In this document: piece by piece, positions 26,507-34,846 of the stretch
Position numbering within the stretch: the stretch's first letter is position 1
How the letters are laid out: the number at the start of each line of letters is the position of its first letter
Source of the DNA: Sphingopyxis sp. USTB-05
GTDB lineage: Bacteria; Pseudomonadota; Alphaproteobacteria; Sphingomonadales; Sphingomonadaceae
DNA: 64,000 nt
Assembly (NCBI RefSeq): GCF_023822045.1
Contig: NZ_CP084712.1
Coordinates: forward strand, 868,001-932,000
Direction: 5' to 3'
Position numbers and translations under genes: made by a program
Notes under the pieces: model-generated
Told to the model about the DNA's origin: nothing
The model's input: only the letters and a program-made list of their open reading frames with translations
The model's database searches: none

Positions 26507-28336
26507 TCAGCGATCCCAGGGAAAGGCCAGGGTGGGCCGATTGGCGTAACGCGCCATCGCAAGTTTGAGCTGCGTTCCGCATCCCGGTTCGAGCCGTAAC
26601 GCAAAATCGCGACCGCCGACATGCCGCTTGCCGCCGTCCCATTCCACCGTGTCGATGCGATGTTCGGCGTAGGTGCCGCCCTGTATGATCAGGTTCCGCG
26701 GCGCGGCGCCGATGTTGATCAACGTCACCTCTGTCTGCGTGTCGCCGAGGCTGTGGACGAGCGCCGCCACATCGTCGGGAACGCCGGCACGCCGCCGGTC
26801 GGCGTCGAAATAGCGCAGGCGACAATGGAGCGGCACGCCCCCCTGCGGTGCGGTCGTCGGCGACCATGGCGGCCGGGCGATATGGAGGCCGCCCGTCATC
26901 GTCTGGATCAGCGCTTTCGCGGCCGCCGGGTTAATCCCGAGCGTCCAGTCCGCGAGCCGCTCGTCGGGCGCGGTCTTGTCGGCTTCGGCGATCGCGACGC
27001 GCTTTGCGACATGATCGAGATCTGCTTGCAGCGCCTGTTCGGGATAGGCCGCGTTCCGGCCTTCGAGGAAGTCGATCCACGGATGGCTGCCCGCTGCCTC
27101 GCGGTCGGCGGCTTCCTGCGTCGCGTACCAGATTTCGAAGCCGTTGGTGCGATAGGGGCCGGGCTTCCACCCGTACCAGCCGTCGGCATTATGCATCGTC
27201 GGCGCAGACATCACGCCATCGACCAATTTGCTCTGTTCGTTGATCCGCACGTTCATCTCGCGCCACAGGCGGAGGTAGTCGCGATCGCCGGAGAGCAGCA
27301 GGGCGTTGAAGAATGTCGTGATCGACCGCGGCACACGGTTGCGATTTTCGCGCTCGCCGGTTTGCGGAACGACGGGCGAGAAACCCCAACCATAAACACC
27401 CTGCCACCAGTCGGCACCGACGCTTCCATCGGCGGCAACGCGGCTCGGCAATATGCCGTTATTGGCGCGGGCGCGCTCGGCCCAGGCCGTCAGATAGTCG
27501 AGCGCCCAGCGCCGAAACCGGTCACCGGCACCGAGCGCATAGGCATTGAGGCCAAGTGTCGTGGCTTGCAGGTTCAGCGGATTGTCGCCGGCGACATCGC
27601 CATATTCGGCATAATGCGCCAGGAATTGCGCGTAATCATCCTCGCCATGTTCCAGGTGGAAACGCTCGGCGTCGAAGGGATCGCCCGCCCAGTCGAGCGC
27701 TGTGACCGCGCCGGGCGCCGGGCCGCGGCTGCCATTCATCAGGCTGCGCATGACGCGGTGGCGCGGGTCGTAATTGGCGACGCTGCGGTCGCGTCCCGTG
27801 TACAGATCGGCGAAACGGCGCGTGCGGTCGAACAGCTTGCGGTCGCGCGGCGCGCTCATGCCCATGACGTTGAAGGTCGTCAGCCCCTCGGCATTATGCT
27901 GCCAGTCCATCCGGACGGGGAATTCGCGATAATACATGCCCTGGCGTGCGATTGCGACGTCGACGGTCTTTGCGGCGGTATATTGGCGGATATGCCCGTC
28001 CCAGAAACGCTGCGAGAGGCTAAGCAGCTTGTCGGAGCCGCCGAGCGCGTGGAGCGTTATCCAGTCGTTCGTCGCCTCGGCCGCATCGTCGGGGCCGTCG
28101 TTGGCGCCCCAGCGTGCAAAGATTTTCAGCGCGTCGTTCGCATCGACATATTTCGCGTAGAACGCCTCGCATGCCTCGGCATTCGCCTTGAGCAGGCGGC
28201 GCTGCAACCTCGCCCAGCCGGGCGCCGCCATCGGCGTCGCAATCCGCACCGCACGGGCCGGCCCATTGGCGAGCGCTTTCGGCGCCGCGAGAAGAGTGCC
28301 GCTCGCTACAAGGAACGTCCGGCGCGAAAATGTCAT
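26507..28336 (-). CDS. Tat-exported two-domain protein of unknown function
   Basis: A 609-residue protein I cannot assign to a family. A twin-arginine signal is plain (MTFSRRTFLVASGTLLAAPKALA). Residues of about 40-480 are rich in Trp, Tyr and Asp and look all-alpha (GADWWQGVYGWGF, NADGWYGWKPG, GFEIWYATQEAADRE), and the last 110 or so look beta-rich. That helical-then-beta layout recalls (alpha/alpha)-toroid polysaccharide lyases and glycoside hydrolases; this is inference from composition only. The start overlaps the GudP-like transporter stop as ATGA, so the two are co-expressed. A periplasmic enzyme releasing a uronate or aldarate is plausible. Confidence 0.85.
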   Translation of the reverse strand: MTFSRRTFLVASGTLLAAPKALANGPARAVRIATPMAAPGWARLQRRLLKANAEACEAFYAKYVDANDALKIFARWGANDGPDDAAEATNDWITLHALGGSDKLLSLSQRFWDGHIRQYTAAKTVDVAIARQGMYYREFPVRMDWQHNAEGLTTFNVMGMSAPRDRKLFDRTRRFADLYTGRDRSVANYDPRHRVMRSLMNGSRGPAPGAVTALDWAGDPFDAERFHLEHGEDDYAQFLAHYAEYGDVAGDNPLNLQATTLGLNAYALGAGDRFRRWALDYLTAWAERARANNGILPSRVAADGSVGADWWQGVYGWGFSPVVPQTGERENRNRVPRSITTFFNALLLSGDRDYLRLWREMNVRINEQSKLVDGVMSAPTMHNADGWYGWKPGPYRTNGFEIWYATQEAADREAAGSHPWIDFLEGRNAAYPEQALQADLDHVAKRVAIAEADKTAPDERLADWTLGINPAAAKALIQTMTGGLHIARPPWSPTTAPQGGVPLHCRLRYFDADRRRAGVPDDVAALVHSLGDTQTEVTLINIGAAPRNLIIQGGTYAEHRIDTVEWDGGKRHVGGRDFALRLEPGCGTQLKLAMARYANRPTLAFPWDR

Positions 28337-29646
28337 ACGGTCAGTTCCAGGCGGCGGATCGGACCGACGATCCAGACATAGGCGACGATCGTCAGCAGGC
28401 AGTGGATCGCGACGAAGGCGAGCGCGAGGTCGAATGAGCCGGTCGCCGCGACGATATAGCCGACCACGATTGGCGTCACGATCCCGGCAATGTTACCGAA
28501 CATGTTGAACACGCCTCCCGACAGACCGGCGAGCTGTTTGGGCGCGACATCGGCCATCACCGCCCAGCCGAGCGAGGCCACACCTTTGCCGAAGAACGCT
28601 ATCGCCATCAACGTGATGACCAGCCATTCCTGCTCGGCCCAGACGCAGGCGAGAATTGCGGTGGCGAGCAGCATCCCGATGACGAGCGGCGTCTTGCGCG
28701 CCTTGTCGAGGTTCCCGCTGGTCTTGAGGATGCGGTCTGAAATTACCCCGCCTGCGAGCCCGCCGATGAAGCCGCATGCCGCCGGCAACGCCGCGGCGAA
28801 CCCTGCCTCCATAATGTTGAGGCCGCGCTCCTTGACCAGATAGATCGGGAACCAGGTGACGAAGAAATAGGTCAGCACATTGATGCAATATTGGCCGAGA
28901 TAGATTCCCAGCATCATCCGGTTCGATAGCAGCAGCCGGAAATTGGGCCATGAGAAGGCCGGTGCCGTCTTGCTGCGATCTTCCATCGAAACCTGTCCGC
29001 CGCCCTCGCGGATATGATCGAGTTCGGCCTTGTTGACGCGCGGATGCTGTTCGGGGCCATGAATCTGGCTGACGAAAAGCAGCGCCGCCAGAATGCCGAG
29101 CGCACCCATCGTCCAGAATACCGAGCGCCATCCATGTTCGTGGACGAGCCACCCCATCAGCGGCGCAAAGGCGACGAGCGAGAAATATTGGGCGCTGTTG
29201 AAGATCGCCGAAGCGGTGCCGCGTTCGGCGCCGGGGAACCATGCGGCGACCAGCCGCGCATTGCCGGGGAAGGACGGTGCTTCGGCAAGGCCGACGAGGA
29301 AGCGCAGCAGGAAGAGCGTGGTGACGGCGGCGAGGCCGGGGATAAAGCCGACGAACCCCTGTGCCGCGGTGAATAGCGACCAGATGAGGATGGCCGAGGC
29401 GTAAACGCGCTTCGTACCGAACTTGTCGAGCAGTGCGCCGCCCGGAATTTGCGCCAGCGCATAAGCCCATGCGAATGCCGAGAGAATATAGCCGGTCTGG
29501 ATCGGGCTCAGCGCGAGTTCGCGCGAAGCCTCTTCGCCCGCGATCGAAAATGTTGCGCGATCGGCATAGTTGATCGTCGTGATGACAAAGATCAGCGCAA
29601 TGATCCAATAGCGCGTTCTCGTCGGCTTTTCGGCGTCCTGGATCAT
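28333..29646 (-). CDS. gudP: MFS glucarate/galactarate-type transporter (GudP-like)
   Basis: A 437-residue inner-membrane anion:cation symporter family member with twelve predicted helices. Long stretches match what I recall of E. coli GudP: NYADRATFSIAGEEAS, SAFAWAYALAQIPGG, FLVGLAEAPSFPGNARLVAAWFP and GLSGGVFNMFGNIAGIVTPI. ATG 29646 has GGGAGAGG just before it. It should bring D-glucarate or a related aldarate into the cytoplasm for conversion toward KdgD. It is transcribed divergently from the TonB-dependent receptor, across a gap rich in palindromes. Confidence 0.88.
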   Translation of the reverse strand: MIQDAEKPTRTRYWIIALIFVITTINYADRATFSIAGEEASRELALSPIQTGYILSAFAWAYALAQIPGGALLDKFGTKRVYASAILIWSLFTAAQGFVGFIPGLAAVTTLFLLRFLVGLAEAPSFPGNARLVAAWFPGAERGTASAIFNSAQYFSLVAFAPLMGWLVHEHGWRSVFWTMGALGILAALLFVSQIHGPEQHPRVNKAELDHIREGGGQVSMEDRSKTAPAFSWPNFRLLLSNRMMLGIYLGQYCINVLTYFFVTWFPIYLVKERGLNIMEAGFAAALPAACGFIGGLAGGVISDRILKTSGNLDKARKTPLVIGMLLATAILACVWAEQEWLVITLMAIAFFGKGVASLGWAVMADVAPKQLAGLSGGVFNMFGNIAGIVTPIVVGYIVAATGSFDLALAFVAIHCLLTIVAYVWIVGPIRRLELTV

Positions 29647-29761
29647 GATCCTCTCCCTGATGACCGGAAGCACTCGCGGCTTTTACGGTGGAGTGACGCT
29701 AGCGACTGCAGCTTCGCCGGTCCAAGCTGAAAGTTGGAACGATCCAGCCAAGTCATGGCTC

Positions 29762-29816
29762 GATCATTGCCGCAAAGTGCGCTTTGCAGCCAATCGGTGC
29801 GCGATCGGCAATGATC
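29762..29816. promoter_or_regulatory. Nested palindromes in divergent aldarate promoter region
   Basis: GATCATTGCCG (29762-29772) and CGGCAATGATC (29806-29816) are perfect 11-base inverted arms 44 bases apart, start to start. Between them GCAAAG (29772-29777) and CTTTGC (29782-29787) form an inner palindrome. Layout and position between divergent transporter genes fit operator sites for one or two regulators. Confidence 0.6.
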
Positions 29817-29826
29817 AATGCTTGAT
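29814..29826. promoter_or_regulatory. Third palindrome in the same region
   Basis: ATCAA and TTGAT flank TGC, overlapping the right arm of the larger inverted repeat. It may be a half-site cluster of the same operator. Confidence 0.4.
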
Positions 29827-29920
29827 TGAGGTTGGCTTTATGGGGGCTACTGGCGTTAGCCGTTGGACATTCAAACCGTACGACTTGCCGCACGACGGCA
29901 AGCAGGAGAGGGGATTACCG

Positions 29921-32743
29921 ATGGCAACTTCCGCAATGAGCAACATCAAGATCGGCCTTTTCGCAGGGGCGGCATCCTTGGCGCTCGTCCATCCGGGCGT
30001 GGCACAGGCACAGGATGCGGCCGCTGCCGAGCAGGCCGAATCGGCCGGTACTGCGGAAGCTGCCCCCGAAGGCGCCGGCGAGGAAATCATCGTCACGGGC
30101 TTTCGCCAGAGCCTCACCAGCGCGCTCAATATGAAGCGCAACGAAACGGCCTCGATCGACGCGATCAAGGCCGAGGATATCGCCGAATTTCCCGATCTCA
30201 ACCTAGCCGAGTCGCTTCAGCGCATTCCGGGCGTCGCGATCAGCCGCGTGAACGGCGAAGGCCGCAACATCTCGGTCCGCGGCCTTGGCCCCGAATATAC
30301 GCGCGTGCGCATCAACGGCATGGAAGCGATCGGCACGAGTGGAGGCACCGACAATTCGGGCGGGGTCAATCGCGGCCGCGGTTTCGACTTCAACATCTTC
30401 TCGTCGGACCTGTTCAACAGCCTTGCGGTCCGCAAGACGGCGAGCGCGGAGGTCGAAGAGGGCTCGCTCGGCGCCACCGTCGATCTGCAGGTCGCGCGCC
30501 CGTTCGACTTCAAGAAATCCACCGCGGTGCTTTCGGTCCAGGGAAGCTATAATGATCTCGCCCGCAAGCTGACCCCCCGCTTCTCGGGGCTCGTTACCGT
30601 CTCGAACCCCGACGAAACCTTCGGCGTGCTTGTCTCGCTCGCTTATGAAGAGCGCCGGATCCGCGAAGAGGGCGCGAATATCACGCGTTGGACCTATGGC
30701 GGTTTCAACGGCGGTTTCAGCCCACAGTCGACGCTGCAGGGGTACACGCCGGCGCAGATCAACAACGGCACCAACCTCGACACGGCGCTGTTCCATCCGC
30801 GCATCCCGGGTCTCGTCAGCTATGACATCAACCAAAAGCGGCTTGGCGCGGCGGTATCGGTGCAGTTCCGTCCGTCGGACAGCACGCTGATCTCGATCGA
30901 CGGCCTTTATTCGCGTCTCGACGGCACCCGCGCTGAAAGCCAGTTTCAGGCGATTAGCTTCAGCCGGTCGGGCACCGGAAAGCCGCAGACGATCATCCGC
31001 TCGGGCGTCGTCGACGCGAACAACAACATCATCAGTGGCACATTCGACAATGTCGATCTGCGCACCCAATCGCGCTACGATGTCCTCAAGACCGACTTCC
31101 ACCAGCTCACCGCCAACCTCGAGCAGGAATTCGGCGACAAGCTGAAGTTCACCGGCCTTGTCGGTCATTCGAAATCGGCGTTCCGCAACCCGGTGCAGAC
31201 GACGGTCACGATCGACGCGGCGAACACCAATGGTTTCTTCTATGATTTCTCGTCGCGTTTCCCGACGATCAGGCCGGGCGTCGACGTCGCCAACCCCGCG
31301 ACCTTCGCCTTCACCAACGGCACGTCCGAAGTCCGCATCCGTCCGCAGACGGTCGACAACAGCTTCACCACGGCAAAGGGTGCGCTGGCGTGGGAGGCGA
31401 GCGATGTCATCACGCTGAAGGCCGGTGTCGACTGGCGCCGCTTCACCTATGACTCGACCGAACGCCGACGCTTACAGGGCGAGACGGTCGTTACGACGCT
31501 TACCCCTGCACAGCTCGCGCCGCTGACGAGCGTCTATTCAGGGTTCGGCCGCGGGCTCAATCTGCCCGATGGCACGATCACCAGTTGGGTCGTCCCCAAC
31601 CTCGACGCGTTCCTCGCGGCCCTCAATACGCCGACGAACCCGACCTACGCGACTGGCGGCATCGAAAATGCCACGGCGCGCGGTTCGTTCATCACGGTGG
31701 AGGAGAAAGACCTCGGCGCGTGGGGCATGGCTGAATTCAACCTGGAGAGCGCGGGGCTCCCGCTGCGCGGCGACATTGGCGTACGCTATGTCGACACCAA
31801 GCAAAACTCGACCGGCTATGCGAGCCAGGGAGCGGCAATCAACCTGGTCGAAGCGAACCGATCCTACGGTCGCTGGCTGCCGTCGGCCAACCTCGTCTTC
31901 GACGTGACCGATAATCTGCTCGTGCGGGTCGCGGCGGCGAAGACGATGTCGCGCGCAGGAATCGCCTCGATTACGCCGGGCGGCAATCTCAACGTGTCCG
32001 GTGGCAACCGCACCTTCAGCTCGGGCAACCCCGACCTCAAGCCGACCGAGTCCGACAATCTCGACCTTAGCGTCGAATGGTATCCGACGCCTGGCGCCAT
32101 CTATGCCGTCTCGGGCTTCTACAAGAATATCGGGACTTTCGTTCAGTCGCTCAGCACCTCGGTGCCCTTCGCCGACCTCGGCCTTCCGGCATCGCTGCTG
32201 ACCGGCACCACGGCGTCGCCGACCGACATCTTCATCGTCAGCCAGCCGGTCAATTCCAGCGGCGGCAAGCTGAAGGGTTTCGAAGTCAATGTGCAGCAGC
32301 CCTTCAATTTCTTCGATGGTTTCCTGTCGAACTTCGGCGTGCTGGCAAACTACACCTATGTCAGCTCGAATATCGAATATCTGACTTCGGCGAATGGCAG
32401 CACATCGGTGCGTGCGCCCCTGGTGGGCCTGTCGAAGCACGCCGCGAACGCGACGCTATATTATGAAGATTCGAAATTCTCGGTCCGTGGGTCGGCCTCC
32501 TATCGGTCGAAATATCTCACCGCGGTTCCGGGCACCGAAGGCAATGCGTGGAACGGCACGAACAGCACGTTGAATTTCGACGCGCAGCTTTCCTACGCGA
32601 TCAACGACCGGCTCAAGCTGAGCCTCGAAATGATCAATCTGACCGACGAGAAGAATGATCAATATGTGGACGAGACGAACCGCCTGAGCGTGCTCACCCA
32701 CAGCGGCCGGCAGTTCAACTTCGGCCTGCGTTTCAGCCTGTAA
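29921..32743 (+). CDS. TonB-dependent receptor of the aldarate locus
   Basis: A 940-residue outer-membrane active transporter. ATG 29921 has AGGAGAGG 10 bases upstream; ATG 29936 is also possible. Signal peptide, then a TonB-box region (EEIIVTGFRQSLTSAL), a plug domain with the motif FPDLNLAESLQRIPGVAI and the RG-type stretch ISVRGLGPEYTRVRINGMEA. The barrel ends with the usual aromatic C-terminal strand (RQFNFGLRFSL). The GFRQSL/NRNLAESL style is typical of the carbohydrate-linked receptors of sphingomonads and Caulobacter. The locus suggests import of an oligosaccharide, glucuronide or ester carrying a uronic/aldaric acid. Confidence 0.94.
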   Translation: MATSAMSNIKIGLFAGAASLALVHPGVAQAQDAAAAEQAESAGTAEAAPEGAGEEIIVTGFRQSLTSALNMKRNETASIDAIKAEDIAEFPDLNLAESLQRIPGVAISRVNGEGRNISVRGLGPEYTRVRINGMEAIGTSGGTDNSGGVNRGRGFDFNIFSSDLFNSLAVRKTASAEVEEGSLGATVDLQVARPFDFKKSTAVLSVQGSYNDLARKLTPRFSGLVTVSNPDETFGVLVSLAYEERRIREEGANITRWTYGGFNGGFSPQSTLQGYTPAQINNGTNLDTALFHPRIPGLVSYDINQKRLGAAVSVQFRPSDSTLISIDGLYSRLDGTRAESQFQAISFSRSGTGKPQTIIRSGVVDANNNIISGTFDNVDLRTQSRYDVLKTDFHQLTANLEQEFGDKLKFTGLVGHSKSAFRNPVQTTVTIDAANTNGFFYDFSSRFPTIRPGVDVANPATFAFTNGTSEVRIRPQTVDNSFTTAKGALAWEASDVITLKAGVDWRRFTYDSTERRRLQGETVVTTLTPAQLAPLTSVYSGFGRGLNLPDGTITSWVVPNLDAFLAALNTPTNPTYATGGIENATARGSFITVEEKDLGAWGMAEFNLESAGLPLRGDIGVRYVDTKQNSTGYASQGAAINLVEANRSYGRWLPSANLVFDVTDNLLVRVAAAKTMSRAGIASITPGGNLNVSGGNRTFSSGNPDLKPTESDNLDLSVEWYPTPGAIYAVSGFYKNIGTFVQSLSTSVPFADLGLPASLLTGTTASPTDIFIVSQPVNSSGGKLKGFEVNVQQPFNFFDGFLSNFGVLANYTYVSSNIEYLTSANGSTSVRAPLVGLSKHAANATLYYEDSKFSVRGSASYRSKYLTAVPGTEGNAWNGTNSTLNFDAQLSYAINDRLKLSLEMINLTDEKNDQYVDETNRLSVLTHSGRQFNFGLRFSL

Positions 32744-32752
32744 CGGAAGGGA

Positions 32753-34348
32753 ATGAGGGTGATCGACGGCAGCATATTGATCGGACGCGCGACGCGGCGG
32801 AGCAAAGAAAGCTTCCACGCCTATGATCCCGCGACCGGTGCCGTCGTCGGTCCCGCCTTTGGCATCGCAAGCGCGGCGGACGTTGCCGACGCCTGCGCGC
32901 TCGCCGCGGACGCCGCAGGGCCCTTTGGGTCGCTTACCCCCGCCGTCCGTGCCGATTTTCTCGATGCCGTGGCCGCTGCGATAACCGATATCGGCGATGT
33001 GCTGATCGAGACCGCGATGGCCGAAACCGGCCTGCCGCGTGCCCGCCTGGAGGGGGAGCGCGGCCGGACGACCGGCCAATTGCAATTGTTCGCTGCGGTT
33101 GTGCGGCAGGGCGATTGGCTCGACGCGACGCTCGACAGTGCGTTGCCCGACCGCGTCCCGCCGCGTCCGGCGCTGCGGCGAATGAACTTGTCGTTGGGGC
33201 CGGTCGCGGTCTTTGGCGCGTCGAACTTCCCGCTCGCCTTCTCGGTCGCTGGCGGTGACACGGCTTCGGCCTTTGCCGCCGGCTGTCCGGTCGTGGTCAA
33301 GGGGCACAGCGCGCATCCCGGCACGGGCGAACTGGTCGCGCGTGCGGTGCAAAAGGCGGTTGCCGACTGCGGTCTTCCCGAGGGCGTGTTCTCCTATCTG
33401 CCGGGCAAGTCGCACGCGCTGGGGTCGGCGCTGGTCGCCGATCCGCGGATCAAGGCGGTCGGCTTCACCGGATCGCGCGGGGGCGGACTGCACCTCGTCG
33501 AAATCGCGCGCAAGCGCAAAGAACCCATTCCCGTCTATGCCGAGATGAGCAGCGTAAACCCGGTAATCATCCTCCCGGGGGCACTTGCTGATCGCGGCAT
33601 TGAACTGGCCGGCGCCTTTTCTTCCTCCCTTACACTCGGCGCCGGCCAATTTTGTACCAATCCCGGGACGATCGTCGCGGTCGACGGTCCGGCCCTTGAT
33701 GCATTCGTCGGCGCGGCCGCCGCGGCCCTGGCCGATGTGGAGCCCGCCACGATGCTTAGTGCCGGAATCGCTTCGGCTTATGCCGACGGCGTGGCCGCGC
33801 TCGATCGCAACGCAGCGGTTGAGCGCGCCTCCGCAGAGCGCGGTGCCGGGCATAACCGCTGCGTACCGGCGCTGTTCGAAACGACTGCAGAGGCTTATGC
33901 CCGCGATGCGTCGATCGGCGACGAGGTGTTCGGAAGCGCCGCGATCGTGGTGCGCTGCCGCGACATCGCCGAGGTTGCAGCGGTTGTCGCGGGCATGGAA
34001 GGCCAGCTTACCGCGACGATCCATATGGACCAGCGTGACATGGAAATGGCGCGGCCGCTCGTGCCGCTGCTCTCCGACAAGGCGGGGCGTCTGCTGGTCA
34101 ACAGCTGGCCGACCGGCGTCGAAGTGACCCATGCCATGGTGCATGGCGGGCCGTTCCCCGCAACATCCGACAGCCGGTCGACATCGGTGGGGTCACTGGC
34201 GATTGCGCGTTTCCTGCGCCCTATGTGCTTCCAGAACCTACCGGAGGACATGCTGCCGCCGGCACTTCAGGACAGCAATCCGTGGCACCTTTCGCGGCGC
34301 ATTGATGGCGAATTGCGCGCCCCTGCTGCCACACTCGCAAACGCGTAA
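32753..34348 (+). CDS. 2,5-dioxovalerate (alpha-ketoglutaric semialdehyde) dehydrogenase
   Basis: A 531-residue NADP-type aldehyde dehydrogenase oxidising 2,5-dioxovalerate to 2-oxoglutarate, the last step of aldarate degradation. Features: VAVFGASNFPLAFSVAGGDTASAFAAGCPVV at the cofactor fold; catalytic Glu in YAEMSSVNPV; nucleophilic Cys in LGAGQFCTNPG. The length and the SSVNP form of the Glu motif mark the KGSADH group rather than general ALDHs. It starts 9 bases after the receptor stop with GGAAGGG, so it shares its transcript, and it consumes the product of KdgD at 23 kb. Confidence 0.92.
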   Translation: MRVIDGSILIGRATRRSKESFHAYDPATGAVVGPAFGIASAADVADACALAADAAGPFGSLTPAVRADFLDAVAAAITDIGDVLIETAMAETGLPRARLEGERGRTTGQLQLFAAVVRQGDWLDATLDSALPDRVPPRPALRRMNLSLGPVAVFGASNFPLAFSVAGGDTASAFAAGCPVVVKGHSAHPGTGELVARAVQKAVADCGLPEGVFSYLPGKSHALGSALVADPRIKAVGFTGSRGGGLHLVEIARKRKEPIPVYAEMSSVNPVIILPGALADRGIELAGAFSSSLTLGAGQFCTNPGTIVAVDGPALDAFVGAAAAALADVEPATMLSAGIASAYADGVAALDRNAAVERASAERGAGHNRCVPALFETTAEAYARDASIGDEVFGSAAIVVRCRDIAEVAAVVAGMEGQLTATIHMDQRDMEMARPLVPLLSDKAGRLLVNSWPTGVEVTHAMVHGGPFPATSDSRSTSVGSLAIARFLRPMCFQNLPEDMLPPALQDSNPWHLSRRIDGELRAPAATLANA

Positions 34349-34389
34349 GTCGAACCGGATATCATCTCGTTTATACGGAAGAGGGCGTC

Positions 34390-34788
34390 ATGAGCATTAT
34401 TTTCGCACTGCTTCTCGCAGGCAATCAAACGGCGCCGATGGTCGTCGTCGATGAGGCGGATACGGTGCAGGAAGGGCCGGCCCCGCACGGCAAGATCGGG
34501 CAATCGACGGCATGGCGGATCAGCGATGCGGTTCCGTCGCCACGCAGCTTCGAATTCAGAAAGCGTCAGCTTCACGTGGGTGCAGCGATCGGGATCCATC
34601 CGATCGACCATGATGAAATCTATTATGTGCTGTCGGGCACCGGCACCGTCCATTCGGACGGAGAGGAGAGGGAACTGCGTTCGGGCATGGCGGCTTGGCT
34701 GTATAGCGGCGCCAGCGTCGGAATTCGCCAGACGGGCGATGTACCGCTCGTCCTCATAATTGCCTATCCTAACAGGCCGCAACGCTGA
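34390..34788 (+). CDS. Small cupin-domain protein
   Basis: A 132-residue protein with a single cupin fold: IHPIDHDEIYYVLSGTGTVHSDGEE carries the first metal-binding motif, with His/Glu ligands. The first 15 or so residues are hydrophobic (MSIIFALLLAG) and may be a signal peptide. GGAAGAGG precedes ATG 34390. It follows the dioxovalerate dehydrogenase by 41 bases and may be co-transcribed. Possible roles are sugar-acid binding or isomerisation; none can be chosen from sequence. Confidence 0.8.
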   Translation: MSIIFALLLAGNQTAPMVVVDEADTVQEGPAPHGKIGQSTAWRISDAVPSPRSFEFRKRQLHVGAAIGIHPIDHDEIYYVLSGTGTVHSDGEERELRSGMAAWLYSGASVGIRQTGDVPLVLIIAYPNRPQR

Positions 34789-34846
34789 AGCGATTGGCCA
34801 GCGCTAGCGAGTGCCAAGCGAATTTACTGAAAACCTTCTACTTTCC

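Noticed and set aside
26621..28381. Plus-strand open frame of 586 residues across the Tat-exported protein
   Set aside because: The minus-strand gene has a clear Tat signal and ATGA coupling; the plus frame shows only shadow composition.
32456..34144. Minus-strand open frame of 562 residues across the dioxovalerate dehydrogenase
   Set aside because: Antisense shadow of a gene with intact catalytic motifs.
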